Source of the DNA: Siphonodentalium dalli
Taxonomy: Eukaryota > Mollusca > Scaphopoda > Gadilida > Siphonodentaliidae
Length of the DNA: 64,000 nt
Assembly (NCBI GenBank): GCA_032622095.1
Contig: CP136069.1
Location: forward strand, 182,705,122-182,769,121
Direction of reading: 5' to 3'
The notes under the pieces are model-generated. The model was not told where the DNA came from. It saw nothing but the letters and a program-made list of their open reading frames with translations, and did not search any database. The first letter of the stretch is position 1; each line of letters starts with the position of its first letter. Shown in pieces: positions 44,430-55,239 of the stretch. A program made the position numbers and the translations under genes.

Positions 44430-45509
44430 GTCAACATTGGCAAAATTGGTGACATATATTTCGATAGAGTATTACCAATGGGACTGAGGAGTAGTGCTTT
44501 AGCATGTCAATCATTAACCGATTCCATAACTTATATGATGCAACAAGCTGATTATAATTTAGTCAACTACTTAGATGATCTAGCGGGGTGTCAATCTGGG
44601 AAGGAAGAATCTGAAGCTGCATTTAATTATCTCAAACAGTTGTTAGACAACTGTGGCTCAGAAGAAGCAGTAAACAAGAGCTGTTCTCCATAAAAAACAA
44701 TGAAATTTTTGGAAATCATGTTTAATACCCATAATTTAACACTGAGCATAGACATTGACAGAGTTAATGAAATTCTAGAATTAATTAATTCGTGGTTAAA
44801 AAAGAAACGTGTGTTAAGAAAGGAATTGGAATCTTTGCTCGGAAAATTGAATTTTGTGTCATATTGTGTGAGGCCAGGGCGCTTGTTTGTGTCACGGCTA
44901 CTTGCATGGTTGCGCACATTTCATTCAAGAAGGATAAAGGTTTCAATCCCGAAGTACGTCCGAAAAGATCAGAAATGGTGGAAAAAGTTTCGAACTAATT
45001 ATAATGGAGTGTCTATGATGATAGTGGAGGAATGGTTTGAACCAGATGTAGAATTAGCCTGTGATTCAACTCTGCAGTCTTGTGGAGGAATAAGTTATAA
45101 TGAGTGCTTTCACAGAAACTTTCCGTCATTCATTTTGAGAAAGAATTTGCATATAAATTGTTTAGAGCTTCTTACAATTGTTGTAAGTTTGAAATTATGG
45201 GGTAGTTATTATACAGGTAAACAAATTATAGTTTTCTGTGATAACTCATCATCTGTTTCAGTGTTAAATTCAGGTGCCACTCATGATTCATTTATGCAGT
45301 CATGTTTGAGGGAAATTGAATTTACAGCGGCCACTCATCAATTTGAAATTAAGGTCATACATATATCAGGAGAATTAAATAGAATTCCAGATTTGTTATC
45401 GAGATGGAATGCAACCAATGCCAATAAATTTAGAGAATTGATGATTGACCGTTCTGCTGAATTCCTGAATTTTCCTGATGATATCTTCAAATTTACTCAT
45501 GATTGGTGA
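44430..45509 (+). pseudogene. Ngaro-like RT (C-terminal half) plus RNase H
   Basis: One frame, interrupted only by a TAA at 44691-44693. RT part: GDIYFDRVLPMGLRSSALAC, then the catalytic NYLDDLAG (codons at about 44565-44588). RNase H part: CDSTLQSCGGIS (first Asp), NCLELLTIVVSLKLWG (Glu), IIVFCDNSSSVSVLNSG (second Asp) and HISGELNRIPDLLSRW (last acidic residue), so all four acidic positions expected of the DIRS/Ngaro RNase H are visible. The ORF ends naturally at 45509. In an intact element it copies the RNA and removes the template. The missing N-terminal RT half and the single stop make this copy non-functional. Confidence 0.88.
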
Positions 45510-45524
45510 ATATCTTTAATCTTA

Positions 45525-46503
45525 CAGATGTGGCTATGAAACAATTGAAAGCAGAAGTAACTTTATCTACACGAGCCGCGTTTGCCCCAGGAACTCTCAA
45601 GAATTAAAAGATTCAATTTGAATCCTTCTTGTTATTTTGTGTCCATTTTGATCTGGAATCACTTCCTGCAACAAGTCAAGTAATTCAACTTTATGCACAA
45701 TTTCTCAGTAGATCATTTGTTTCAGTGGAAGCTATAAAACATTATGTAGCTGGAGTAAAAACATTGCATTTACTCACACACAGATCATCCATTTCCATCT
45801 GACAGTTATCAATTAAAATTACTTTTCAAGGGTATAGCTCGCTTGAATCCACATTCAGTTAAACAAGCCGAACCGATCACTCCTGAGATTTTATTGGAAT
45901 TATACAATTTGCTTGACATAAAAAAGCCAGTAGATGCTACATACTGGTGCTTGTTTGTGATAAGCCTTCTTCACTTTTGCAAGGAAGTCAAATTTGGTTC
46001 CAGATTCTAAGATAGCATTTGATCCTGCTAAACAACTAATAAGAAGGGATATCATTTTTGATAATAATTTCATGATTGTTATCTTTAAATGGTCGAAAAC
46101 TAATCAGTTTGGAGAAAGAAAGTTAGAAATACCATTGGTTCCTATTCCAAATTCACCATTTTGTCCAATATCTTCTTACCTCAACATGTGTGAATTGAAT
46201 CCAGCCTCAAAAGAAGAACCAGCATTCTTTCTAAAAACTCCGAAGAAACCAATAACTTACCACAATTTTCAATGTAAACTGAAATCATTGATAGAAAGAA
46301 CTAGTAGGGACCCCGAGAGGTTTTCTTCGCATTCATTCAGAAGGGGTGGTAGTACAATGGCATTTAGGTGTGGAGTTCCATATGATATGATTCAAATTCA
46401 TGGCGATTGGAAATCTGATGCGTACAAGCGATATTTAGAATTGAGTATTGATGATAGATCTCAGATGGCAAAAGTTCTTAAAGATTATATTTCTAAATTG
46501 TAA
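45525..46503 (+). pseudogene. Ngaro-like tyrosine recombinase
   Basis: The N-terminal core-binding domain reads AAFAPGTLKN, a TAA (45605-45607), then FESFLLFCVHFDLESLPATS and LYAQFLSRSFVSVEAIKHYV. After a frameshift near 45785 comes SYQLKLLFKGIARLNPH and TPEILLELYNLLD; after another near 45965 comes FARKSNLVPDSK and the catalytic domain. Catalytic residues are all present: Arg in ARKSN (45982), His and Arg in HSFRR (46330-46341), His in IHGDW (about 46399) and Tyr in YKRYLEL (46432). The domain thus retains its active site although the gene is broken by one stop and two shifts. It would excise or integrate the DNA form of the element. Confidence 0.88.
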
Positions 46504-46559
46504 TGAGATGAAGAATTCCAGGGTTCCGAATGTTTTTTCATGTTCACAGAGTAATTTTG

Positions 46560-47070
46560 TGTTTTTTTGCAGAAAGAGCTAAGTCTGTAATCTTAATCTC
46601 GAATTCCATATGCAAATATGTTGAAGGCGTATCGAGGTGCATCAATAGAGCGGATTACCAATATTATTAAGAACAACAAGGGGAGTATCAGTTCCAAATA
46701 TTTGATAGTTCATGTTGGAACCAATAACGTTCACTCACATAGTGTGAAGAAAATCCACATTTTGTTCAGTTCCCTTATTACAGTGGTAAAAAAATAAACT
46801 TCATGTAAATTGATTATTTCTGCCTTGATACCAAGACCGGTGGATTTTCAGAATACAGAACACATTATCATAGATATTAATAAAGAATTGTTGTCTTTAT
46901 GCCAAGAGAGGCATATACGATTTGTTAGAACGTATAGGTCTTTCATCCATAAAAGTACCCACACTCCTATCAGAGAGTTGTTTGCATGTCAGGATGGTGG
47001 TCTGCATTTAAATTTTGATGGCACTAAAGTTCTGATAAATTTCATTCAAGTGGTGAAACATCTACATTGA
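46560..47070 (+). pseudogene. SGNH-type hydrolase of the Ngaro-like element
   Basis: Block I reads SVILISNSICKYVEG (from about 46584), where the usual nucleophile motif is D-S; here Asn replaces Asp. It is followed, after shifts, by SSKYLIVHVGTNNVHSH (the G-T-N block), and then an open frame 46810-47070 with SALIPRPVDFQN, RHIRFVRTYRSFI and FACQDGGLHLNFDGTKVL, the last holding an Asp-x-x-His block (DGGLH). Hydrolase or esterase domains of this class are known as accessory domains in some Ngaro elements and in some LINE ORF1s; their role is unsettled. Frame changes show this copy is dead. Confidence 0.7.
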
Positions 47071-48099
47071 GTTTAACATGAATTTGTAGCATTGTTTTAA
47101 GTCATAAAGCAAATTGCAATACATGTGTGTTTAATACATGAATAGTCACATATTATGTAATATTTAAGCAAGATACAGGCAAATGTACAATGTGTTGCAT
47201 TATTTATAATTTATTATTGTGATTATATTGGTGTTTTCACAGAACTTGATACTGATGTCCTCTCCCACTTTTCCTTTCAGGAGATAGTCTGAACCACATC
47301 TTCTCCCAGGGTGATTAGAGGCTCAGATAGTACCTCTAACCTCTGGTCCCCTTTCCGGATGGCATTAATATGAAATTCTCTGGAGGCCGATGGCTTGGCG
47401 GTTTAAAATCACAATCATAGTATCATAATTCATGGGTATATGGATGAGTGTATGTGCAACAGTGAGAGTAAGGAGAGTGTAAGTATTCATAATTATTCAT
47501 ATGTTATTATTGGAGATTTTATCTCAATAAATAATATTATTACCAAAGTAGTCTTTGTTATTACACACCTGAAGTCCTATAATATCTTAAGTGAAGGGTG
47601 TGGTAATTTAAAATTATTCAGTTCATGGATTGAATCACGAGCAGAGCCTGGTTGAAATACTACTTTATTACACGCTTGTTCCTATAATCACCATATGTTA
47701 TTGCCGTTCCATATTTAAAAATCCGTATGGGACATATGTTCCGTACGCATCCGGTTGACGGACTATTTTTATGGAATTCCATCGATCAATCAATGCAACA
47801 AAACTCCGCCTACGCCGCTAGTCAGCCAATCAGAAAGTCGCCGTTTGACCTGGTGATATTTATAGTCATCGTACGCCGGTTCGGTAGTAGAAAAATTGTT
47901 GTAATATTGTCCATACATTATTAACACAAAACCGAGTTTCAATGGGGGTTCTAGAGCGAATAAAACATATATATGTTGTTTTTTTAAAGTGTAGTTACGA
48001 ATATCGGGTTCCTTTTAAAAGTAAATGTTGATCGACTTATTGTGATGTTTATCGCTAAATTGTTGCATATCATGTTTGTTTCCGAATCGCTCGAAATCA
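47071..48099. other. Spacer between two retroelements
   Basis: The first ~330 bp may be the non-coding 3' end of the Ngaro-like element. Frames at 47440 and 47727 are unsupported. Confidence 0.4.
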
Positions 48100-48303
48100 C
48101 TTCCGGTTTTCCTTGATAAACAAGCATGGTCGATCATTCAAGGAATAAATTGTACAAATTAGATCAACTTAACATTCGAAACACATCGCAAGAGCTCAAC
48201 CAGTACCACGGAAGAGATGCTGAACAAAAAAGAAGAGATGTAAAGTCAAGACAGCGAGGAAATTACAGAAAACGTAATCGTAAATCACCCAATTTCGTGC
48301 ACA

Positions 48304-49029
48304 ATGGGGAAGACGGCCGTTGACGAACTGAAACTTGAAATCTCGGAGCTAAAAGAAACTGTGAAACTTCTTAATGATACTACTCAGAAGAATGCGGTAA
48401 CATTAAAGGCAATATTAGATAAATTTGACCATTTTGAGAAGGAAATCGAAAAACGAGACAGCAAAATTGATGCACTTGAAAGCCGCATTGATGAGCTGGA
48501 ACAGTACACCAGAAAGCGCAACATCATTGTAACTGGACTCGAAATTCACAGCTATGCACACACTACTGCAAGCAATCCTCAACGCAAGAGCACCAGATCT
48601 ACAAAGTCAGACTCGCCAAAAGACACAGAGCCAGAACACTGTGTAAGTGAAAAAGCCACTATGAAAGCTAAGTTTGTTGACTTTATTAAGAACAAGATGG
48701 AGATCAACTTAGAAGAGAGTGAAATATCAGCTACCCACGATCTTCAGAATAGGAGAGACGGGAAAACACCTCTACTTGTGCAGTTCACAACATCCGACAC
48801 TAAAAATGAAATAATGGCATCAGGAAGAAAACTGAAGAACATGCAGGTTTATATAAACGAACACTTAACGTCAAAAAATGCATTGTTATTCAAAGAAGCC
48901 CGAAGATTGAGGTTCAACAAGAAAATAGTCAGTACTTGGACAAGAAACTGTAAAATCTTTGTTAAAGTGAATGAAGACACTCGTGCAATTCTAATCAGAA
49001 ATATGGATGACTTAAACAGCTATAACTAA
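48304..49029 (+). CDS. LINE ORF1 protein (coiled coil, RNA-binding type)
   Basis: 241 codons, uninterrupted. Residues about 5-75 form a charged heptad-rich coiled coil (LKLEISELKETVKLLN ... KIDALESRIDELEQYTRKRN). Then RNIIVTGL begins a domain resembling the RRM-like ORF1 domain of LINE-1 type proteins (VTGL; LLVQFTTSDTKNEIM; ARRLRFNKKI). A basic, Ser/Thr-rich insert lies at about 88-110. ORF1 proteins of this kind trimerise and coat the element RNA. The stop at 49027-49029 is 24 bp before the ORF2 start, as in many LINEs. The start chosen gives the coiled coil at the N terminus. Confidence 0.85.
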   Translation: MGKTAVDELKLEISELKETVKLLNDTTQKNAVTLKAILDKFDHFEKEIEKRDSKIDALESRIDELEQYTRKRNIIVTGLEIHSYAHTTASNPQRKSTRSTKSDSPKDTEPEHCVSEKATMKAKFVDFIKNKMEINLEESEISATHDLQNRRDGKTPLLVQFTTSDTKNEIMASGRKLKNMQVYINEHLTSKNALLFKEARRLRFNKKIVSTWTRNCKIFVKVNEDTRAILIRNMDDLNSYN

Positions 49030-49053
49030 TAATTTCTTTGTTTTTGTTACACA

Positions 49054-50193
49054 ATGGCTTACAAATGCAGCATATGTCAGAACAATGTAGGTTCTAACTC
49101 TATTTACTGTGATTTATGTGAATGTTGGGTTCACAGAAAATGTGCAAATCTAACCAAACTAGATCTTTACAATCTATCTAAACAAACCTCGACATGGTTT
49201 TGCAAAAATTGCATTAGCAATAACTTACCATTTTCCAACCTGAATGATGAAGAATTTATGCAGTACTTGCTTGGAATAGAAGATGATCTTGTTGAATTAT
49301 ATACAAATTGCACCAATCTAAATTTTGAGCCATTTACATTGTCCAATAACAAAGGTTATTACTCAGGCGATGAAATCGACCCTGATAACAACTTTTATAA
49401 AGTACACAACAAATGTCCATATTATACTGAAGATCAATTCAGAAGCAAATACTCTCGATATTCTGCAAATGACTTGAATTTATCTATAATTCATATCAAC
49501 TGTCGTAGTATTTCAGCCAACTTCGAAAAGTTGAAAACTTTACTATCAAATGCTTGTTACAAATTTGATATAATTGCTTTGTCAGAAACTTGGATAAGTA
49601 GAGATTCCAGCAATGATTTTATGTTAGATGAGTATACCTCATATTTTTGCTCCAGAAACCAGAAACAAGGTGGCGGAGTCGCATTATACATACACAATAC
49701 TCTCATTCATAATTTACTGCAAGACATGACTTGCTCAATTGACGACTTGTGTGAAACTCTATGTGTGGAACTCGAACTAAAAAATAAAAATAAAATTCTT
49801 GTATTTTGTAGCTATAGAGCTCAAAATACAGACATCAGTTTGTATAATAATCACATTGAAGCTTTACTAAGCAAAACCCATAACAAACCAGTATTCTTTT
49901 GCGGCGACACAAATATAGACTGGATGAAATCCGAGACACATACTGAAACAAACTCGTTTATAAATCAGTTATTTTCATCTCGACTGTACCCATTAATATT
50001 ACGCCCTACTATGATCACAGGACACAGTGCAACACTCATTGATAACATTGTCACATCTGAACTGCAGGCCCAATTAGAGAGTGGAATAATTATTAATGAT
50101 ATCAGCGATCACTTACCCGTCTTTACAATTGTCAACTTTACTCCAAAACGTAATTTAACTTCAATTCATTCCAAAAACGAGGATTGTAAATGA
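49054..50193 (+). CDS. LINE ORF2 N-terminal part: PHD finger and APE endonuclease
   Basis: 379 codons before the frame breaks. A PHD finger (C4HC3) occupies residues 5-53: Cys 5, 8, 19, 22, His 27, Cys 30, 50, 53. The apurinic-type endonuclease follows with HINCRS (Asn about 149), ALSETW (Glu about 177), FCGDTNIDW (Asp about 284), LIDNIVTS and SDHLPVF (351-357), so its catalytic set looks intact. The endonuclease nicks target DNA to prime reverse transcription. The frame ends at 50193 by a shift near 50175, after which PKTRIVNDSTLS continues in the next frame. A PHD finger fused to the endonuclease is a feature of CR1-type elements. Confidence 0.88.
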   Translation: MAYKCSICQNNVGSNSIYCDLCECWVHRKCANLTKLDLYNLSKQTSTWFCKNCISNNLPFSNLNDEEFMQYLLGIEDDLVELYTNCTNLNFEPFTLSNNKGYYSGDEIDPDNNFYKVHNKCPYYTEDQFRSKYSRYSANDLNLSIIHINCRSISANFEKLKTLLSNACYKFDIIALSETWISRDSSNDFMLDEYTSYFCSRNQKQGGGVALYIHNTLIHNLLQDMTCSIDDLCETLCVELELKNKNKILVFCSYRAQNTDISLYNNHIEALLSKTHNKPVFFCGDTNIDWMKSETHTETNSFINQLFSSRLYPLILRPTMITGHSATLIDNIVTSELQAQLESGIIINDISDHLPVFTIVNFTPKRNLTSIHSKNEDCK

Positions 50194-52297
50194 TAGTACT
50201 TTATCACATTTTTTAAACAATCTTATCGACCAATCATGGGACGATATTACTGACACTGAAAATGCTAATGAGGCTTATAATCACTTTATTGATCTATTCA
50301 CATCATTGTATAATAAAACATGTCCAGTAGCATACAATAATGGAAACAAAAATAAGCGAAAAAAAGATAGCAAACCCTGGATGACAAAATCTCTCATCAA
50401 TGCATGTAAGAAAAACAACCTTTATAAGAAATTTCTGAAAACAAGAGATCAACCAACAGAAATGAGATATAAAAGTTACAAAAATAAACTAATATCTATT
50501 ATGAGATATTGCGAACAGCAATACTACACCAAGTTTCTTGACAGTTATAACAAGAACGCAAGAGAAACTTGGAAAATATTAAACGCCCTTTTAAGTAACA
50601 GAAAGAAATCCTCATACCCAAGTTAATTCAAAATAGGTCAACAAACGATAACTGGTGGATAAAACATTGCGAATAACTTTAATCATTTCTTTGTAAATGT
50701 GGGTCCCAAACTTGCAGATGGAATACCAACGAGTAAACAAACAAAATTTGAAGATTTCATGAACAATCCAGTAAATGATTCATTATTTCTCAATCCAGTG
50801 ACTGAAACCGAAATAATCAACGTTGTCAATAAATTTGATTGGAAAACCTCAAAGGATCTTAATGATCTTAACATGACCCTTATTAAAAGAGCCTTGCCAT
50901 TTATTACCACCCCACTAGCACATATATTCAATGCCTCCTTTCAAACAGGATGTTTTCCAGATGCAATGAAAACGGCACGCGTCATCCCACTGTTTAAATC
51001 AGGCGACAAACAAAATTTCTCAAACTATAGACCAGTTTCACTACTACCCCAAATATCAAAGATATTGGAAAAACTTTATAACACACGCCTAATGTCATTC
51101 TTTTATAAACAACATATTCTCTCAGACAGCCAATATGGCTTTAGAAATAACCGATCTACCTCTCAAGCTATCATGGAACTTGTCGAAGAAATTTCAGATG
51201 CAAAAGACGAATCACAATACCTTCTTGGAGTATTTATTGACCTAAAAAAGGCATTTGATACAATTGATCATAAAATTTTACTGTCAAAACTCGACCATTA
51301 TGGAATAAGAGGAATATGTCATGACAGACACCAATACGTATCTATTAATGATACTGAATCAGATTCATTGGAAATCAAATGTGGTGCTCCTCAACGATAT
51401 ATACTAGGTCCCTCACTCTTTATACTATACATAAATGATATCTGCAACTTCTCATCACTTTTGAAAATAATAATGTTTGCAGATGACACAAATTTGTTCC
51501 TTAAAGGAAACAAATTAGAATCGCTAGGCAGGACCGTATCCAGAGAACTGGTTAAATTAAATACCTGGTTTCAAGTGAACAAACTGTGCTTAAATATACT
51601 TAAAACAAATTTCATGATATTCGGAAATAAGGAAGAAAAGACTGGAGACATAAATGTTAATATAAATGGCAGCAAGATTGAACGTGTGTACTCTACTAAA
51701 TTTCTAGGTGTTCATATAGACCATAATCTAACTTGGACTGATCAAATCAAGCATATTCAAACTAAAATCTCCAAAAGCATGGCCGTGTTGCTACGAGTCA
51801 AAAAACAAATAGGCAAATCAGCACTTGTCTCACTATATCAGTGTTTAATCGCTCCTTATTTAAATTATTGCTGTGAAATCTGGGGAAATGTTTATAGCAC
51901 CAGGCTTATCCCTCTCAGAAACCTTCAAAAAAAAGCAATGAGAATAATTGATGGAGCTGGATACAGAAGTCATAGTACTCCAATATTCCAGAAGTATAAA
52001 ATCCTGAAACTTGATGACTTGACTAAAATGAACACACTTGTTACAATGTATAAAGCTCTTCTACCCCCTAATTTACAAACATTCTTTGTCACTGTCAAAG
52101 GATCACATGAGCACAACACGCGACAAATTGAAAATTTCAGAGTTAGTTACAGGAGAACCAATATCAAAGCATTTTGTACAAGAAACATCGGAACAACTCT
52201 ATGGAATTCCTTAGATAAAAACCTAAAGAACTGCGAAAACACTTTTACATTTAAATGAAAATATAAACTTCAACTTTTAGAAATGTATGTCGAATAG
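50175..52297 (+). pseudogene. LINE ORF2 C-terminal part: linker and reverse transcriptase
   Basis: Same ORF as the endonuclease after a frameshift. It runs through a linker (to a TAA at 50624-50626, another at 50657-50659) and then openly from about 50660 to 52258. RT blocks: FKSGDKQNFSNYRPVSLLPQ, QYGFRNNRSTSQAI, VFIDLKKAFDTIDHKILL, GAPQRYILGPSLF, MFADDTNLF (Asp codons 51482-51487), LNILKTNFMIFG, KFLGVHIDHNLTW, APYLNYCCEIWGN. About ten residues seem lost before HQYVSIN, in the template-grip region. After a TGA at 52256-52258 the natural C terminus KYKLQLLEMYVE ends at 52297. The active site is kept; four lesions break the ORF. Confidence 0.9.
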
Positions 52298-52680
52298 CAG
52301 CCCATTCAATGGAAAACCTAAATCAGGAACAGATGAATAATTCACCCATCATTTCAGATATGAAAAAATAACAAAAGAATTGGATAACCGGAAAATAAAA
52401 ATTAAATTTCAAAAATAATTATCAAATTTAACCATGGGGGTTGCACCTTATAAGTGTAAACTTCTAGCATCCCCCTTCAACATATCTTACTTTCAAAATA
52501 CCATATATCATATTAATACATTGGTATCACACTTCCTACTTTCTATTATTACTTCCTATGTATTAACTATTATGTTGAAATTGTATAACTATGTATAATT
52601 ATGTTATTATTTGTCTATTGACAATTGTCTATTGACAATTGTATGTGTTGAACGAATAAATAACTCAAACTCAAACTCAG

Positions 52681-52989
52681 GGTAGGCTGCAGGATAGAGG
52701 GTAGGCTGCAGGCCGGAGCAAACCCTCGCTTCCCTCATTAATGTAATGTAAACATCCGGTAACATACAGGTTACTGGGTGCCAGTACCGTGATTGCATCA
52801 GCTGGCGCTATCGTTAAGCCGCCAATTCAAAATGATGTTATGCCGTTGAAAACTGTTCTCATTGCGTGTTTGTTTCTTAATATTTAAAAGTGGACCTTTG
52901 ATAAGCTAATTTTTGAAACAAAACAATAACATTATTCTATTAATGAACAATTAAAATGTTAAACCAATAAATATTTGTACTGTGCACTT
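52681..52989. other. Spacer
   Basis: A short direct repeat, gggtaggctgcagg, twice at about 52679-52712. Nothing else seen. Confidence 0.4.
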
Positions 52990-53890
52990 ATCCTTAACAA
53001 CTGGGATCCAGCTCCATCTTGAAGCTCTAGTAATATTTTTTTTATCAAAGGAACATCCATATAACAATTTCCCCCAAATTCCAATGGTCATAAAAAGGGA
53101 ATTAGGGGTCATGTGGAGTACTTATTGACATGAAATTGGGGAAAAAACCCTATTTTAATATCATCAGCATCCCTGCCCCCATTAAAATGTGTCTCCACCC
53201 CGGAGCTGTAGTAATTGTTATTAAAGGGACATCTCCTGCATAGATCTATACCATTTTCATGGTCATGAAATGGGAATTACGGGTTACTGCAGGGCGATTT
53301 CTCCCTCATATGGTGGGTCTATATAGAGTCGAACATTGAAGAAAAACTAAATTCCCATGCATATGCATATCTGCATCCCTGACCCATTAATTGGTGTCAG
53401 CCTCCTGCAGTTCTAGTATATTTTAGTAAACGGATATCCTCTGCTCAGAGCTATACCATTTCCAAGGTCATAACAAAATTGGGTATCGCTAGGGGCTTGC
53501 TTCACTCATATGATGTACTTATTTAATTGAAATTGGCCCAAAACACATATTTTCATGTCATCAACATCCATGTCCCATGAATGTGTGTCTCCACCCGGCA
53601 ACTCTAGTATATTTGATTAAAGGGGCATCTCCCCTCACAGCTACATACAATATCCACGGTCATAAAAAGGGAATTAGGGGTTACAGGGGACCTGCTTCCC
53701 TCATGTAGTTGACTTATATAGACTTGAAAATTAAAGAAAAAACTTATTTGCTGATGCATATCAGCATCCCTGCCCCGTGAATGTGCGTCTCCACCCGGAG
53801 CTCTAGTGTATTTGATAAAAGGGACATCTCCTGCATATATATATACAAGTTACATGGTCATACAAAGGGAGTTAGGCGATCAACTTTTCA
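52990..53890. repeat. Satellite-like array, ~190-210-bp unit, about 4.5 copies
   Basis: Recurring landmarks: agcatccctgcccc (near 53166, 53380, 53570, 53762), gtctccaccc, agctctagta, aaagggacatctcctgcata, ggtcataaaaagggaattag. Units differ by about a fifth, so the array is old. No coding capacity. Confidence 0.85.
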
Positions 53891-55239
53891 ATGTTTTTCA
53901 AAGCCAGAGACATCTACCATCATATAGAAAGCAAAAAAAAAATTCCTATCAATATTTTTTTGTTGCCAATTATTTTTAATTCGGACTTCGGAAAAACAAT
54001 TCTGTCAACTCATTATGTCACCCAAATAATGTCTGTAGACACTGATAATGTGCTTTCCACTCATAACTCAGTATAGTAATATCTCTCCTACATTAGTCTG
54101 TTGGTCGTGTTGGTGTATTAAGGGACAAAAAGCTTGTAACATCAATTGTCTATTTTCAGTTAGGATATGTGAAGATTGTATGTTATATATTTGGTTTCCA
54201 GCAATAACACTAATACATGTAGAATGATTGGTTGAAGTTAACCCGGAGGTTGATTGACTTGAGACAACAACGAAGACAATCGCCAGGTATACAAGAAACA
54301 GATTTTGGGCAAGACCAATGGTTAATTTTTATTACAGAATACAAAACTATCCTGTAATGCAACTTCATGTGCCCAAGCATCAAGACTACAATAAATAAAA
54401 CTGTCGTCGGATGAATACATATAAGGTGATCTTGAGAAGTTGAGTTGTACAGTACTGGTAGTATAGAAGGACATGATAGACTCCAGTTATTATCGCATAA
54501 CCATTTCTACATGTACTAAATGGAAGTTCCCACTCAGTTATAAAAGTGCATTGAAATGGTCTATAATCATTTGGTGGGTTTTCAGGAAAAAATAATCAGA
54601 CGACAGATGCAAGTATAACACAAATAAAAGTACATTTTAGGGAAATATTCAGATAATAAGTTCAACAATTACAACCTATCATTTGATTTGTTAAACTTGA
54701 ATATTATCGGAGCATTCCCTTAGGGGTCACTAGTCATCAATGAGTGTTTGCTAGAATGGTTTTATGAAAATACCACATACTTTCTGTTCATAAATGAAAA
54801 TTGACTAACATTTGAGTTAGATGTGTTATTTGTTTTGATAAAAAAGGGACTACTCCTGCCGATCAATCAACATCGAATTTAATGTTGATATCGGTATATG
54901 TGGAGCATGTAGCAAGTGGTGTGGGGGGATCCTGGTAACTAATCACATGGTACAGTTCACCTAAATCAAGTTGATGTGTATGTTTGACCTAAATCATGGA
55001 ATACATGTAGTACCTCAATATTGGGCTTTCTTTGGCCGTATATTTACATGCACATGCTCTAACAATGTAAACAGGAAGTTGTCTAGCCTAAAATGTTGTT
55101 CACAATATATTATTAATGAATTGATTTCATATTCCCAAATTCTTGTTGTTCTCTTGTGTGAGGCAAATGTTAATGTCTTTGGGACCGATATGAGCAGAAT
55201 GTCAACAGCGTTGATTTTTGAAGGACATCGGCATTAACT
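53891..55239. other. Unannotated stretch
   Basis: Short frames (53891-54076, 54971-55237) without domains. No clear repeat. Confidence 0.35.

Larger units (their letters stand above)
44430..47070 (+). mobile_element. Ngaro-like (DIRS-order) tyrosine-recombinase retroelement, 5'-truncated
   Basis: In one orientation and in the expected order: the C-terminal half of a reverse transcriptase, RNase H, tyrosine recombinase, and an SGNH-type hydrolase. Such elements integrate through the recombinase rather than an integrase. The 5' half of RT and any gag and left repeats are missing. Split terminal repeats were not found, so the 3' boundary is uncertain (47070 is the last coding base seen; non-coding element sequence may continue to about 47400). 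Disabled by several stops and frameshifts. Confidence 0.85.
48100..52680 (+). mobile_element. Nearly full-length CR1-like LINE
   Basis: ORF1 (48304-49029) and ORF2 (49054-52297, broken) lie 24 bp apart on the + strand. The 3' UTR ends with a duplicated ttgtctattgacaa hairpin word (about 52611-52640), AATAAA (52655-52660) and a short (actcaa)n tail at about 52663-52680, the short-tandem-repeat tail typical of CR1/L2-type elements. The 5' boundary is uncertain: a 65-codon basic frame at 48126-48323 overlaps the ORF1 start and may be 5' leader sequence. One frameshift and three stops in ORF2 make it inactive but young. Confidence 0.88.

Noticed and set aside
44430-46503. Crypton or classic DIRS1 element
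   Set aside because: RT and RNase H exclude Crypton. The downstream SGNH hydrolase and absence of a methyltransferase region favour Ngaro over DIRS1, though missing terminal repeats leave some doubt.
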